A stretch of DNA of 63,815 nt from Chitinophagaceae bacterium (GTDB taxonomy: Bacteria > Bacteroidota > Bacteroidia > Chitinophagales > Chitinophagaceae), in the NCBI GenBank assembly GCA_025449645.1, contig JANWIY010000027.1:1-63815 (forward strand), given 5' to 3'. Position 1 is the stretch's first letter; each line of letters begins with the position of its first letter. Position numbers and translations under genes: made by a program. Positions 35,528 to 43,294 of the stretch are shown here, one piece after another. The notes beneath the pieces were generated by a model. That model saw nothing but the letters and a program-made list of their open reading frames with translations, was not told the origin of the DNA and did no database searches.

Positions 35528-35588
35528 AATTTGAAAATTTGAAAATTTGAAAATTTGAAAATGAAAAACAGGGTTTCCGTTTTCAAAT
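35528..35588. repeat. GAAAATTT word array with inverted end
   Basis: Four tandem GAAAATTT words (35533-35562) are followed 20 nt later by the complement TTTTCAAAT. It lies between glmM and the cysteine desulfurase gene, just upstream of the latter's start codon. Confidence 0.65.
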
Positions 35589-35655
35589 CCTCGATTAAGG
35601 ATTATCCTGAACTGATAACCGCCATCCGGTTATACGTTCAGTCCCCGATGGAATA

Positions 35656-37038
35656 CTAAATGAATTCCTGGATATCCTTCATCAGCCGCCTTGCGATATT
35701 ATTTGCAGTAGTTTCAAAATTGCTCTCCGCATAGATGCGCAGGATGGGCTCTGTATTGGACGTGCGGAGGTGCACCCAATCATCGTCAAATTCTATTTTG
35801 AGTCCATCCTCGGTATTCGCAGGATGGTTTTTATATTTTAACTTAATCTTGTCGAACAGGTCGTTCACATCTATCCCTTTACCGAGTTCAATTTTATTTT
35901 TGGAAATAAAATAGTCAGGGTATTTTGACCGGAATGACCGCATCCCGTTTTTATGATGTGCAAGGGCACTTAAAAAAAGCCCGATGCCGATCAGTGCATC
36001 TCTGCCGTAATGAAGATCAGGAACAATGATGCCTCCGTTTCCTTCTCCTCCAATGACGGCATGGACGGCTTTCATCTTGTTCACTACGTTCACTTCACCA
36101 ACCGGAGATGGAAAATATTCGCCTCCGTATTGAATGGTAATTTCTTTCAGGGCCTTCGTGCTGCTCATATTGCTTACACTGTTCCCGGGCCTTCGCGCCA
36201 GAACATAATCCGCCACGGCCACCAGGGTAAATTCCTCGCCGAACATGCTGCCATCTTCGCAGACGAAACAAAGCCGGTCAACATCCGGATCTACGGCAAT
36301 TCCAAGGTCAGCACCGGATTTTTTCACTTCAGCACTGAGAACAGAGAGGTTTTCCGGCAGCGGCTCGGGATTGTGGGCAAATTTGCCGCTGTCTTCTTCA
36401 TTCAATACCGATACCTGATCCACGCCCAGGGCCTTCAGCAGGGGCGGAATAAATATCGCACCTGTGGAATTGATCACATCCACGACAACCTTAAAGTTCT
36501 TTTGTTGAATTGCGTGGCGATCCACCAGCGGGTATTGTAATACGGCTGTGATATGTTTTTCAAGGTAACTATTATCCGCCTTGCAAACTCCCAGTTTTTC
36601 AACGGGCACAAAAACATACGCATCCTTGGCGACCCGGTCGAGGATCCATTTGCCATCCTCTCCGCTGATAAATTCACCCTTGCAGTTAAGTAGTTTCAGC
36701 GCATTCCATTCCTTCGGATTATGGCTTGCAGAGATGATGATGCCGCCCGCTGCTTTTTCGCCGATGACCGCAAGTTCAACCGTTGGCGTAGTGGATAAGC
36801 CAAGGTCTACTACGTCAAGCCCAAGCCCGTTCAGCGTGCTTACAACCAGATTGCGAACCATCTCTCCACTGATACGGCCATCGCGACCGATAATGATTTT
36901 TTTTGAATTGGTCTGGATCTCTTTGATCCAGCTGCCGTATGCAGCAGTGAATTTGACAATATCAAGGGGTGTCAGGTTTTCACTGGGTTTGCCGCCAATC
37001 GTTCCTCTGATTCCTGAAATACTCTTGATCAATGCCAC
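35656..37038 (-). CDS. glmM: Phosphoglucosamine mutase / phosphomannomutase family
   Basis: 460 residues, alpha-D-phosphohexomutase fold. N-terminal SISGIRGTIGG is the family start; the phosphoserine loop is IIISASHNPKEWNALK near residue 100; the metal loop is DPDVDRLCF near residue 245; the sugar-specificity loop is GGEGNGGII; and the phosphate-binding loop is RTSNTEPILRIYAE. It probably makes glucosamine-1-phosphate for cell-wall precursors, although phosphomannomutase activity is possible. The start codon is GTG, the only candidate after an in-frame stop. A CAAAAATA element (TATTTTTG on the minus strand) lies 24 nt upstream. Confidence 0.92.
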   Translation of the reverse strand: MALIKSISGIRGTIGGKPSENLTPLDIVKFTAAYGSWIKEIQTNSKKIIIGRDGRISGEMVRNLVVSTLNGLGLDVVDLGLSTTPTVELAVIGEKAAGGIIISASHNPKEWNALKLLNCKGEFISGEDGKWILDRVAKDAYVFVPVEKLGVCKADNSYLEKHITAVLQYPLVDRHAIQQKNFKVVVDVINSTGAIFIPPLLKALGVDQVSVLNEEDSGKFAHNPEPLPENLSVLSAEVKKSGADLGIAVDPDVDRLCFVCEDGSMFGEEFTLVAVADYVLARRPGNSVSNMSSTKALKEITIQYGGEYFPSPVGEVNVVNKMKAVHAVIGGEGNGGIIVPDLHYGRDALIGIGLFLSALAHHKNGMRSFRSKYPDYFISKNKIELGKGIDVNDLFDKIKLKYKNHPANTEDGLKIEFDDDWVHLRTSNTEPILRIYAESNFETTANNIARRLMKDIQEFI

Positions 37039-37062
37039 AAAAGTTCCGATTTAAATGAGTAG

Positions 37063-37070
37063 CAAAAATA
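37063..37070 (-). promoter_or_regulatory. Promoter box of glmM
   Basis: TATTTTTG on the minus strand, 24 nt before the GTG start at 37038, in the 80-nt spacer after carA. Confidence 0.45.
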
Positions 37071-37118
37071 CGGTTTTCGAACGATCGAAACGAAGTTCCG
37101 GCCAGCGGAAAAAATAAA

Positions 37119-38234
37119 TCATGCGGGTTGGTGCTCCTTGAGAAGATCCATGAATTCATCAAAGAGATATCGGCTGTCATGCGGACCTGGCGTGGCTTCC
37201 GGATGGTACTGAACAGAAAAAACAGGTTTATTTTTTACCCGGATTCCTTCAATGGATTGGTCGTTCAGGTTCACATGGGTCACCACCACGTTTGCATTCT
37301 TTCTTACGGCCTCAGGATCCACCCCGAATCCATGGTTCTGGGTGGTGATTTCGCATTTGCCTGAGACCAGGTTTTTGACGGGGTGGTTGAGGCCCCGGTG
37401 CCCGTGATGCATTTTGAATGTGGGAATTCCATTCGCCAGGGCCAGGAGCTGATGCCCCAGACAAATGCCGAATACGGGCCTATCTTCTTTTAAAAGTTTC
37501 TTCAGGATTTCTACTGCATACCCCATGGCCGAAGGATCGCCGGGACCGTTCGAAAGAAAATATCCGGTTGGGTTAAAGGACTTTAATTCAGAGAGATCCG
37601 TTTTAGCCGGAAACACCTTAACATAAGCGCCGCGGTCTATCATGCATTTTACGATATTCCTTTTTACACCGTAGTCCAATACAGCAATGCGATATGGAGA
37701 GGCTGGATCCCCGGCCCCATAAGCCGTTCCGGTAGAAACAGCCGATGCAAGCTCCAGTCCGTCCATTGCAGGCACCATTGACAATTTTGCTTTCAGCTCG
37801 TCCACATCTGCAGTCTCCGACGAGATAATGCAATTCATGGCTCCCCTGATGCGCACGTGGGTAACAAGCGCGCGTGTATCCACGGCTTCGATACAGACAA
37901 TATGATTTGCCTTCAGATAATCGTCCAGTGATCCTTTTGCCTGAATACGGGAGAATTGTTCTTCCAGATTCCGCCCGATCAGCCCTTTGATTTTCACATT
38001 ATCCGATTCCACATCCTCTTCTTTCACACCATAATTTCCGATATGAACGCTGTTCATGATCAGTACCTGGCCGTAATAACTTGGGTCAGTAAATACCTCC
38101 TGGTAACCGGTCATGCCAGTGTTAAAACAAATCTCTCCGGCGGTAGTTCCTATTTTCCCATAGGCTTTCCCATGATGAATTGTTCCGTCCTCAAGAATCA
38201 GTATTGCAGGATGTTGAATTGGGGATGCGGGCAT
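37119..38234 (-). CDS. carA: Carbamoyl phosphate synthase small subunit (glutaminase)
   Basis: 371 residues. It supplies ammonia from glutamine for carbamoyl phosphate, used in pyrimidine and arginine synthesis. The N-terminal domain has ILILEDGTIHHGKAYG and CFNTGMTGYQEVFTDPSY; the class I amidotransferase part has the nucleophile in FGICLGHQLLALANG and the His-Glu pair in VQYHPEATPGPHDS. The start is the ATG at 38234; an upstream in-frame TTG (38255) is less likely. It follows the rplQ terminator on the same strand and so needs its own promoter, but no TAnnTTTG box is clear. carB is not in this window. Confidence 0.96.
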   Translation of the reverse strand: MPASPIQHPAILILEDGTIHHGKAYGKIGTTAGEICFNTGMTGYQEVFTDPSYYGQVLIMNSVHIGNYGVKEEDVESDNVKIKGLIGRNLEEQFSRIQAKGSLDDYLKANHIVCIEAVDTRALVTHVRIRGAMNCIISSETADVDELKAKLSMVPAMDGLELASAVSTGTAYGAGDPASPYRIAVLDYGVKRNIVKCMIDRGAYVKVFPAKTDLSELKSFNPTGYFLSNGPGDPSAMGYAVEILKKLLKEDRPVFGICLGHQLLALANGIPTFKMHHGHRGLNHPVKNLVSGKCEITTQNHGFGVDPEAVRKNANVVVTHVNLNDQSIEGIRVKNKPVFSVQYHPEATPGPHDSRYLFDEFMDLLKEHQPA

Positions 38235-38269
38235 ATGCGTAGAAAAGTTTTGCAAAGAAATGAAAAAAT

Positions 38270-38330
38270 AATGTGGAAATGGGGTAATGTGGAAAGGTGG
38301 GGGGAAATTTGAAAATTATTCCCCACATTA
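38270..38330. repeat. ATGTGGAAA/GGGG palindromic element upstream of carA
   Basis: AATGTGGAAATGGGGTAATGTGG at 38270-38291 faces TTATTCCCCACATTA at 38317-38330, with a TTTGAAAA middle. It lies between the rplQ terminator and the carA start. Confidence 0.6.
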
Positions 38331-38358
38331 AAAAGCCCTCTGATGGTTGAGGGCTTCA
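38327..38358 (-). terminator. Intrinsic terminator of the infA-rplQ operon
   Basis: On the minus strand GAAGCCCTC, loop AACCATCA, GAGGGCTT and a run of T give a strong rho-independent terminator just past the end of the in-frame tail of rplQ. Confidence 0.85.
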
Positions 38359-38382
38359 TGTTTTTCAAAAAGGAATGCATAT

Positions 38383-38541
38383 TTATTTTGCGGGTTCTTC
38401 TTTTTTTGCAGTTTCATCTTTTTTTGCGGTTTCTTCTTTGCCTGCGACCTGCGTTGCTTTGCCTGTTTTTGGCGGTTCGCCCGCTTCCGCTTTTTCTGCT
38501 GTCTTTTTGCGGCCACCTGCACGCCGGGTCTTTTTGCCGGT
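38383..38541 (-). other. Untranslated in-frame continuation of rplQ (lost or read-through C-terminal tail)
   Basis: Directly after the rplQ TAA (38542-38544) the same frame stays open for 52 codons to a TAA at 38383-38385. It reads TGKKTRRAGGRKKTAEKAE..., then a Lys/Ala/Glu-rich run ending KKEEPAK. Bacteroidota L17 proteins often carry just such basic, alanine-rich C-terminal extensions. The segment therefore looks like part of rplQ cut off by an in-frame stop codon, not like spacer DNA. The operon terminator lies just after it. Confidence 0.6.
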
Positions 38542-38934
38542 TTACTTTGCTTCTCCTTTGCCTTTGCCATAGATCTCGTTGAAGTCAACCAGCTCAATCA
38601 TTGCTGTTTCGGCCGCGTCTCCCTGGCGTTTACCCAGTTTGATAACCCGGGTATAACCACCTGGTCTTCCGGCAATTTTTTCAGCAACAGTACTGAAGAG
38701 CTCTGTGATCACTTCTTTGTCCTGGAGGTAGCTGAACACTATCCGCCGCTGGTGCGTAGTATTTTCTTTCGCCTTGGTGATCAGCGGTTCCACATAAGTT
38801 CTTAATGCTTTCGCTTTAGCCAGCGTAGTAACGATTCTCTTATTGGCGATCAGCTGGATTGCCAGATTGCTCAGCAGCGCGCTGCGGTGTGAGGCAGTGC
38901 GGCCCAGGTTATTTATTTTGTCTCCGTGACGCAT
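38542..38934 (-). CDS. rplQ: 50S ribosomal protein L17 (bL17), core only
   Basis: 130 residues. [25 protein letters not shown] and [26 protein letters not shown] are typical of L17. It is the last gene of the infA-rpmJ-rpsM-rpsK-rpsD-rpoA-rplQ operon. The L17 core is complete at FNEIYGKG, so the protein should work. The C-terminal extension usual in this phylum appears to be separated by an in-frame TAA (see 38383-38541). Confidence 0.97.
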   Translation of the reverse strand: MRHGDKINNLGRTASHRSALLSNLAIQLIANKRIVTTLAKAKALRTYVEPLITKAKENTTHQRRIVFSYLQDKEVITELFSTVAEKIAGRPGGYTRVIKLGKRQGDAAETAMIELVDFNEIYGKGKGEAK

Positions 38935-38945
38935 GAGGTTTTGTT

Positions 38946-39024
38946 TAATGTGCTAATGTGAAAATGTGTAAATATGAAAATGCCGGAGAATTTTCACATT
39001 CCCACATCTTCACATTTACCCATT
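38946..39024. repeat. Palindromic ATGTGAAA word element between rpoA and rplQ
   Basis: The left arm 38946-38980 (TAATGTGCTAATGTGAAAATGTGTAA) and the right arm 38991-39020 (TTTTCACATTCCCACATCTTCACATTTA) can pair across a short GCCGGAG loop. It starts 3 nt from the rpoA stop codon and ends just before the rplQ start. The whole element lies inside a ribosomal operon and must be transcribed. Confidence 0.75.
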
Positions 39025-39026
39025 GA

Positions 39027-40022
39027 TTACTCATCATCCAGCTTCAGCTTGCTCAGGTCCATTCCAAAATGAAGGCCTCTTTCATGCAAAACCTGCTCGA
39101 TCTCGGCAAGTGATTTCTGACCGAAATTCCGGAATTTCATGAGGTCCTCCTGTTCGTAGGTGACCAGCTCGCTCAGGCTGTTGATCTTTGCTGCTTTGAG
39201 GCAGTTAAACGCTCTTACGGAAAGATCAAGGTCCTCCAGCGGCGTCTTCAGCACTTTGCGTAACTGAAGGGTTTGCTCGTCCACCAGGTCCTCCTTCTTC
39301 TCTTCCTTATTATCGAATGTAATGTTCTCGTCAGTGATGATCATCAGATGCTGAATCAGGATCCGGGAGGCCTGTTTAACCGCTTCCTCAGGATGGATTG
39401 TACCATCAGTGGACACTTCCATCAATAGTTTTTCGAAGTCAGTCCGCTGCTCCACGCGGGTATTTTCAATTGAATATTTCACGTTTTTAATCGGCGTAAA
39501 AATCGCATCGGTAGGAATATATCCGAATATCGCGTCCTTGGGCTTATTGTCTTCCGCAGGAACATATCCGCGACCCTTGCCGATGGTGATTTCAATATCA
39601 AGACGGGCAGACGCATCCATAGTGCAGATCAGGAGCCCGGGATTCATCACTTCAAAGCTGGGCAATACTTCGCCGATTGTGGCTGCAGTGAACTCCGTTT
39701 TATTTTTCAGGCTGAGGTTGATCTTTTCCTGGGTCACTTCATGGTCCACTTTTTTCTTGAAACGCACCTGTTTCAGATTCAGGATGATTTCCACCACGTC
39801 TTCGGTCACGCCTTTCAACGTTGCAAATTCGTGATCAGCTCCTTCTATCTTAACACCAATGATCGCATATCCTTCCAGGGAATTCAGCAATACCCTGCGC
39901 AGAGCATTCCCGATAGTTACACCGTAACCCGGCTCCAAAGGACGGAATTCGAACTGGGCTTCGAAATCAGTAGCTTTTTGAAGAATGATTTTGTCTGGTT
40001 TCTGGAAATTTAAAATGGCCAT
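39027..40022 (-). CDS. rpoA: RNA polymerase alpha subunit
   Basis: 331 residues. N-terminal dimerisation domain: FEFRPLEPGYGVTIGNALRRVLLNSLEGYAI; CTD from about residue 255: LEDLDLSVRAFNCLKAAKINSLSELVTYEQEDLMKFRNFGQKSLAEIEQVL, with the helix-hairpin-helix that binds DNA and activators. Normal length. It sits between rpsD and rplQ as in most bacteria. Confidence 0.99.
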   Translation of the reverse strand: MAILNFQKPDKIILQKATDFEAQFEFRPLEPGYGVTIGNALRRVLLNSLEGYAIIGVKIEGADHEFATLKGVTEDVVEIILNLKQVRFKKKVDHEVTQEKINLSLKNKTEFTAATIGEVLPSFEVMNPGLLICTMDASARLDIEITIGKGRGYVPAEDNKPKDAIFGYIPTDAIFTPIKNVKYSIENTRVEQRTDFEKLLMEVSTDGTIHPEEAVKQASRILIQHLMIITDENITFDNKEEKKEDLVDEQTLQLRKVLKTPLEDLDLSVRAFNCLKAAKINSLSELVTYEQEDLMKFRNFGQKSLAEIEQVLHERGLHFGMDLSKLKLDDE

Positions 40023-40059
40023 ATTTAAATTTTCGATTATTTACAAATGATGAGTACGA

Positions 40060-40665
40060 TTACTTACTATATAACTCCACGATCAGCTGTTCCTTAATAT
40101 TTTCCGGAACACTTTCCCTTTCGGGATATGCGATGAAAGTGCCTTTCATTTCCGTTTCGTTCCAGTCCAGCCAGTTGATCCGGTTGCCTTTCCCCTTGGA
40201 CGCGCTGGTAATCCCGGTATTACCCTGTGAGGAAGGTTTAAGTCCGATGGTATCACCGGGCTTTAGCTGAAAAGAAGGTATATTCACCACCTCTCCGTTT
40301 ACCGTAATATGTTTGTGAGAAACCAGCTGGCGTGCGCCGGGGCGCGAAGGGGCAATACCCAAACGGTAAATTGTATTATCCAGACGCGCTTCAAGCAAAC
40401 GGATCAGGTTTTCACCTGTTACCCCTTTCCGGCGCGCGGCTTCCTCGAATGTTTTTCTGAACTGACGTTCGAGAACACCGTATGTATATTTTGCTTTCTG
40501 TTTTTCTTTGAGCTGGAGTGCATATTCTCCAAGGGTTTTACGCTTGCGGGAAGCTCCATGCTGACCGGGCGGGTTGCTGTTTTTATTCAGCCATTTACCA
40601 TTGCCTAATATGGGCTCCCCAAACATGCGGGAGATCTTGGTCTTCGGACCGATGTAACGTGCCAT
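40060..40665 (-). CDS. rpsD: 30S ribosomal protein S4 (uS4)
   Basis: 201 residues. ARYIGPKTKISRMFGEPIL is the start of the zinc-free type; the S4 RNA-binding domain is RLDNTIYRLGIAPSRPGARQLVSHKHITVNG. S4 starts 16S rRNA assembly and in many bacteria represses its own operon. A hairpin in the 5' leader (40696-40728) could be a regulatory site (inference). Confidence 0.99.
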   Translation of the reverse strand: MARYIGPKTKISRMFGEPILGNGKWLNKNSNPPGQHGASRKRKTLGEYALQLKEKQKAKYTYGVLERQFRKTFEEAARRKGVTGENLIRLLEARLDNTIYRLGIAPSRPGARQLVSHKHITVNGEVVNIPSFQLKPGDTIGLKPSSQGNTGITSASKGKGNRINWLDWNETEMKGTFIAYPERESVPENIKEQLIVELYSK

Positions 40666-40695
40666 AAATATGTATCAGATTTTTAAGTACCCGGA

Positions 40696-40728
40696 CAGGA
40701 TTATAAAAAATCTTAAAATGAAATCCTG
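40696..40728 (-). promoter_or_regulatory. Hairpin in the rpsD leader
   Basis: CAGGATT at 40696-40702 pairs with AATCCTG at 40722-40728 around an A/T-rich loop, 30 nt upstream of the rpsD start. Possible S4 control site or simple structure; no T run follows, so it is not a terminator. Confidence 0.35.
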
Positions 40729-40742
40729 GCCAGCTTGTTATT

Positions 40743-40820
40743 AAATGTGCTAATTTGAAAATGTGTTAATGTGTAAATGAAGAGAATTTTCACATTCTCA
40801 CATTAGCACATTTACAAATT
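40743..40820. repeat. Palindromic ATGTGTTAATGTG word element between rpsK and rpsD
   Basis: The left arm 40743-40779 (AATGTGCTAATTTGAAAATGTGTTAATGTG) and the right arm 40786-40817 (AATTTTCACATTCTCACATTAGCACATTTA) are largely complementary over an AAGAG loop. It begins within 5 nt of the rpsK stop codon, and the inner words match those of the rpoA-rplQ element. Confidence 0.75.
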
Positions 40821-40823
40821 GTT

Positions 40824-41231
40824 CTATACTCTTCTCTTTTTTGGCGGACGGCAACCATTGTGCGGCAAGGGTGTCACGTCCTTGATCATCACAACTTCGA
40901 TGCCATTATTCGCGAGTGAACGGATGGCACTTTCCCTTCCCGATCCCGGGCCTTTCACATATACATCCACGCGCTTCAGACCTGCATCCAGGGCTGTCTT
41001 GGCCGCATCGGCAGAAGCCATCTGGGCTGCATAAGGGGTATTTTTCTTCGACCCTTTGAATCCCATTTTTCCTGCACTGCTCCAGGAAATGAGTTGTCCG
41101 CTCTTATTGGTAATGCTGATGATGATATTGTTAAAGCTGGCAGAAACATGGGCATCCCCATAGGCATCCACTTTAACCACTCTTTTTTTTGCAGCGGTCT
41201 TAGCGCTGGGTTGCTGTTGTACTTTTGCCAT
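40824..41231 (-). CDS. rpsK: 30S ribosomal protein S11 (uS11)
   Basis: 135 residues. [46 protein letters not shown] and the C-terminal [15 protein letters not shown] are diagnostic. Normal position between rpsM and rpsD. Confidence 0.99.
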   Translation of the reverse strand: MAKVQQQPSAKTAAKKRVVKVDAYGDAHVSASFNNIIISITNKSGQLISWSSAGKMGFKGSKKNTPYAAQMASADAAKTALDAGLKRVDVYVKGPGSGRESAIRSLANNGIEVVMIKDVTPLPHNGCRPPKKRRV

Positions 41232-41279
41232 TTTTCGAAATAGATAATCTTTTTATAATGTTTCCGGCTTATCCGGATC

Positions 41280-41320
41280 GAATCAATCCTCCACCTGCAC
41301 CCGGTATCCGGTATTGATTC
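41280..41320 (-). promoter_or_regulatory. Hairpin between rpsM and rpsK
   Basis: GAATCAAT (41280-41287) and ATTGATTC (41313-41320) form a perfect 8-bp stem around a GC-rich loop containing ACCGGATACCGG. This spacer of 137 nt holds no ORF; no T run follows. Purpose unknown. Confidence 0.35.
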
Positions 41321-41368
41321 TGAAAATAGTGCTATAATTCAATCACATCCTTTCCGGATGCAGCCTTA

Positions 41369-41749
41369 CTACTTCTTCGGTGCCTTCTTTTTGCCAGCCA
41401 CCGTTCTGCGCTTGCCCTTACGTGTGCGGCTGTTCGTGCGTGTACGCTGTCCCCGAACTGGCAGACCCTTACGATGCCTTACACCGCGGTAGCAGGCAAT
41501 ATCCAGCAAACGCTTGATGCTCATCTGAACATCGGAACGGAGCGCGCCTTCTACCTTCAACTCATTCGTAATGATATTCCGTATAGCATTGAGTTCTTCA
41601 TCATCCCACTGGGAAACTTTTTTATCTACACTGATCCCCGCTTTGGAGAGGATATACTTGGCAGTGGACGGACCGATCCCATATATGTAGGTCAGCCCGA
41701 TTTCTCCTCTTTTGTTTTTTGGTAAGTCTACACCGGCAATACGCGCCAT
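41369..41749 (-). CDS. rpsM: 30S ribosomal protein S13 (uS13)
   Basis: 126 residues. [33 protein letters not shown] is the helix-turn-helix start, and [32 protein letters not shown] the basic tail that reaches tRNA and 16S rRNA in the head of the 30S subunit. Confidence 0.99.
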   Translation of the reverse strand: MARIAGVDLPKNKRGEIGLTYIYGIGPSTAKYILSKAGISVDKKVSQWDDEELNAIRNIITNELKVEGALRSDVQMSIKRLLDIACYRGVRHRKGLPVRGQRTRTNSRTRKGKRRTVAGKKKAPKK

Positions 41750-41798
41750 CTTTTATTTTTTATTACTGATTGATCAATGGGAAACCCCGAAACCGGGA

Positions 41799-41915
41799 TT
41801 ATCCCTGACGCTGTTTAAAGCGGGGGTTCTTTTTGTTGATAATATACAGTTTCCCTTTTCTCCGCACGATCTTGCAATCTACACTGCGTTTCTTAATGGA
41901 TGCCCTGACTTTCAT
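41799..41915 (-). CDS. rpmJ: 50S ribosomal protein L36 (bL36), zinc-free type
   Basis: 38 residues: [20 protein letters not shown] then [18 protein letters not shown]. The gene is short but unmistakable by its ends and by its place between infA and rpsM. Of the four zinc ligands of the classical type (Cys11, Cys14, Cys27, His33), only Cys14 remains; the others are Ser, Asn and Phe. This is the zinc-free paralogue type common in Bacteroidota. Confidence 0.97.
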   Translation of the reverse strand: MKVRASIKKRSVDCKIVRRKGKLYIINKKNPRFKQRQG

Positions 41916-41932
41916 ACAAGTCTTTTTACTTT

Positions 41933-42151
41933 TTATTTGTACCTGAATATGATCCTTCCCCGGGTTAAATCATACGGACTCATTTCCACACCCACTTTAT
42001 CTCCCGGCAGGATCCGTATGTAGTGCATTCTCATTTTTCCGGAAATTGTGGCCAGTATTTCATGTCCGTTTTCCAGCTTGACTTTAAACATGGCATTCGA
42101 AAGTGCTTCTACAATTGTACCATCTTGTTTGATAAGCGCTTGTTTAGCCAT
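41933..42151 (-). CDS. infA: Translation initiation factor IF-1
   Basis: 72 residues, one OB-fold: [68 protein letters not shown]-type sequence throughout. It binds the A site of the 30S subunit during initiation. It is the first gene of the operon here: a TATCTTTG box lies 14 nt before its start, and secY/map do not precede it. Confidence 0.98.
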   Translation of the reverse strand: MAKQALIKQDGTIVEALSNAMFKVKLENGHEILATISGKMRMHYIRILPGDKVGVEMSPYDLTRGRIIFRYK

Positions 42152-42165
42152 ATATTTTGGGAGCG

Positions 42166-42173
42166 CAAAGATA
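42166..42173 (-). promoter_or_regulatory. Promoter of the infA-rplQ ribosomal operon
   Basis: TATCTTTG on the minus strand, 14 nt before the infA ATG. In many bacteria infA is cotranscribed with secY; here the unit starts anew. Confidence 0.6.
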
Positions 42174-42267
42174 ATATTACTCGGCCAAAGAATAAAATTT
42201 CAATGGATAAATATCCGTTTTGACGGCTGGAGGAGCCGGAAAGGCTTAAAACGGTGAGGATTAAGGC

Positions 42268-42666
42268 TTAATCCCTGGTTAGATCCACTTTTGTCATCTG
42301 GTTATAGTAGTTCTGGAGCTCATGCACCCCAATAGGATGATGGATATGACGGCGGTCTTCCCTGTACCACATTTCAAAATCGCTGAACTGATCTTTTCCA
42401 GGGAGGAGAATGCGAAATGGGCCACGCATATATTTGACACTGTTGTCACCATTTAACTCTTTATTAAAATTGAACCTGAGGAGTTGACTATCATCCAACG
42501 GGATCGGATACAGGTCGTTCGGGCTGTACCAGAATTCCTGTTCACCCGTCCGGACGCGAACCAGTTTATCCTCATGATCCAGTTCAATGACCTCTCCTTC
42601 GTACCGCTGATTCTCGTAATCAACCTGGAGAATATCACCATCTTTAATTTCGTGAAATTTGATCAT
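42268..42666 (-). CDS. Conserved-looking hypothetical protein
   Basis: 132 residues, cytoplasmic, no signal peptide. The first half (IKDGDILQVDYENQRYEGEVIELDHEDKLVRVRTGEQEFWYSPNDLYPIPLD) looks like a small SH3-like or Tudor-like beta-barrel with a following Trp-Tyr-rich part. The second half has MWYREDRRHIHHPIGVHELQNYYNQMT, predicted helical. I do not recognise the family. It precedes the infA operon on the same strand and has its own TAnnTTTG box. Confidence 0.7.
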   Translation of the reverse strand: MIKFHEIKDGDILQVDYENQRYEGEVIELDHEDKLVRVRTGEQEFWYSPNDLYPIPLDDSQLLRFNFNKELNGDNSVKYMRGPFRILLPGKDQFSDFEMWYREDRRHIHHPIGVHELQNYYNQMTKVDLTRD

Positions 42667-42706
42667 ATCGCGGTTTTTTGAGGGTATGAATATAAAAAAA
42701 TTATAC

Positions 42707-42714
42707 CAAATTTA
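42707..42714 (-). promoter_or_regulatory. Promoter box of the 42268-42666 gene
   Basis: TAAATTTG on the minus strand, 40 nt before the ATG at 42666. Confidence 0.45.
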
Positions 42715-42755
42715 TAGTCTCCGGAAATTAGCCAGGCGATTTTTTGCTGTCATTT

Positions 42756-43214
42756 TCAAAGGGAACGTCCGACAATATCCATGCCCGGCCATGGGATCAC
42801 GGAAAGGATGATCAATAAAGCAAGCAGGAAAAGCCAGAAAGCCCGTTTATACTTCAGCGGGTCCTTTATTTGTTTCTTAACCATCCCCCTTCCAAGTGTG
42901 ATCAGCGCTGTAGCCAGCACCATACCCACCGGATGTTCAATCCAGAAAAACCGGTAAAATTTATCTTTCATCAGCTGCACACCCTCCGGAAGTCCGGCAC
43001 TGAGAATCCCGAAACGGCCGAAAAACAATAGATATAACCCAATGAGCAGGGTAATATGTGCACTGATCATCGTAAAAAGCCAGAGTCTGGCGTCTCTGTC
43101 CCTTAACACTTTGTTTTTCCGCCAGCCGGCAAAACTTTGTATGATGGAAAGTAAAAGCAGTATTAGTATGATCCAGCGAAAAATACTGTGAACCTCCAGA
43201 AGGACAGCTTGCAT
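42756..43214 (-). CDS. Four-helix membrane protein, function unknown
   Basis: 152 residues with about four membrane helices (IILILLLLSIIQSFAGW, ARLWLFTMISAHITLLIGLYLLFF, HPVGMVLATALITLG, FWLFLLALLIILSVIPW). Conserved-looking His residues near helices 1, 2 and 3 (EVHSIFRW, ISAHITLL, IEHPVGM) recall haem-binding cytochrome b561-like proteins, but this is only suggestive. It is divergent from the TPR lipoprotein gene. Confidence 0.75.
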   Translation of the reverse strand: MQAVLLEVHSIFRWIILILLLLSIIQSFAGWRKNKVLRDRDARLWLFTMISAHITLLIGLYLLFFGRFGILSAGLPEGVQLMKDKFYRFFWIEHPVGMVLATALITLGRGMVKKQIKDPLKYKRAFWLFLLALLIILSVIPWPGMDIVGRSL

Positions 43215-43282
43215 ATAAAAAATTTAGAGTGAAATTATATCTTTTCAGCTTGCCGGATCTTAAGAACCATCGGGAATGATTG

Positions 43283-43290
43283 TAGTTTTG
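43283..43290 (+). promoter_or_regulatory. Promoter of the TPR lipoprotein gene
   Basis: TAGTTTTG ends 4 nt before the ATG at 43295, predicting a leaderless mRNA. Confidence 0.6.
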
Positions 43291-43294
43291 CAGG

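Noticed and set aside
38328-38597. 89-residue Lys/Arg-rich ORF on the minus strand overlapping the end of rplQ
   Set aside because: It is a shifted-frame reading of the Lys/Ala-rich rplQ tail; its composition comes from A-rich codons of the other frame, and it runs through the terminator.
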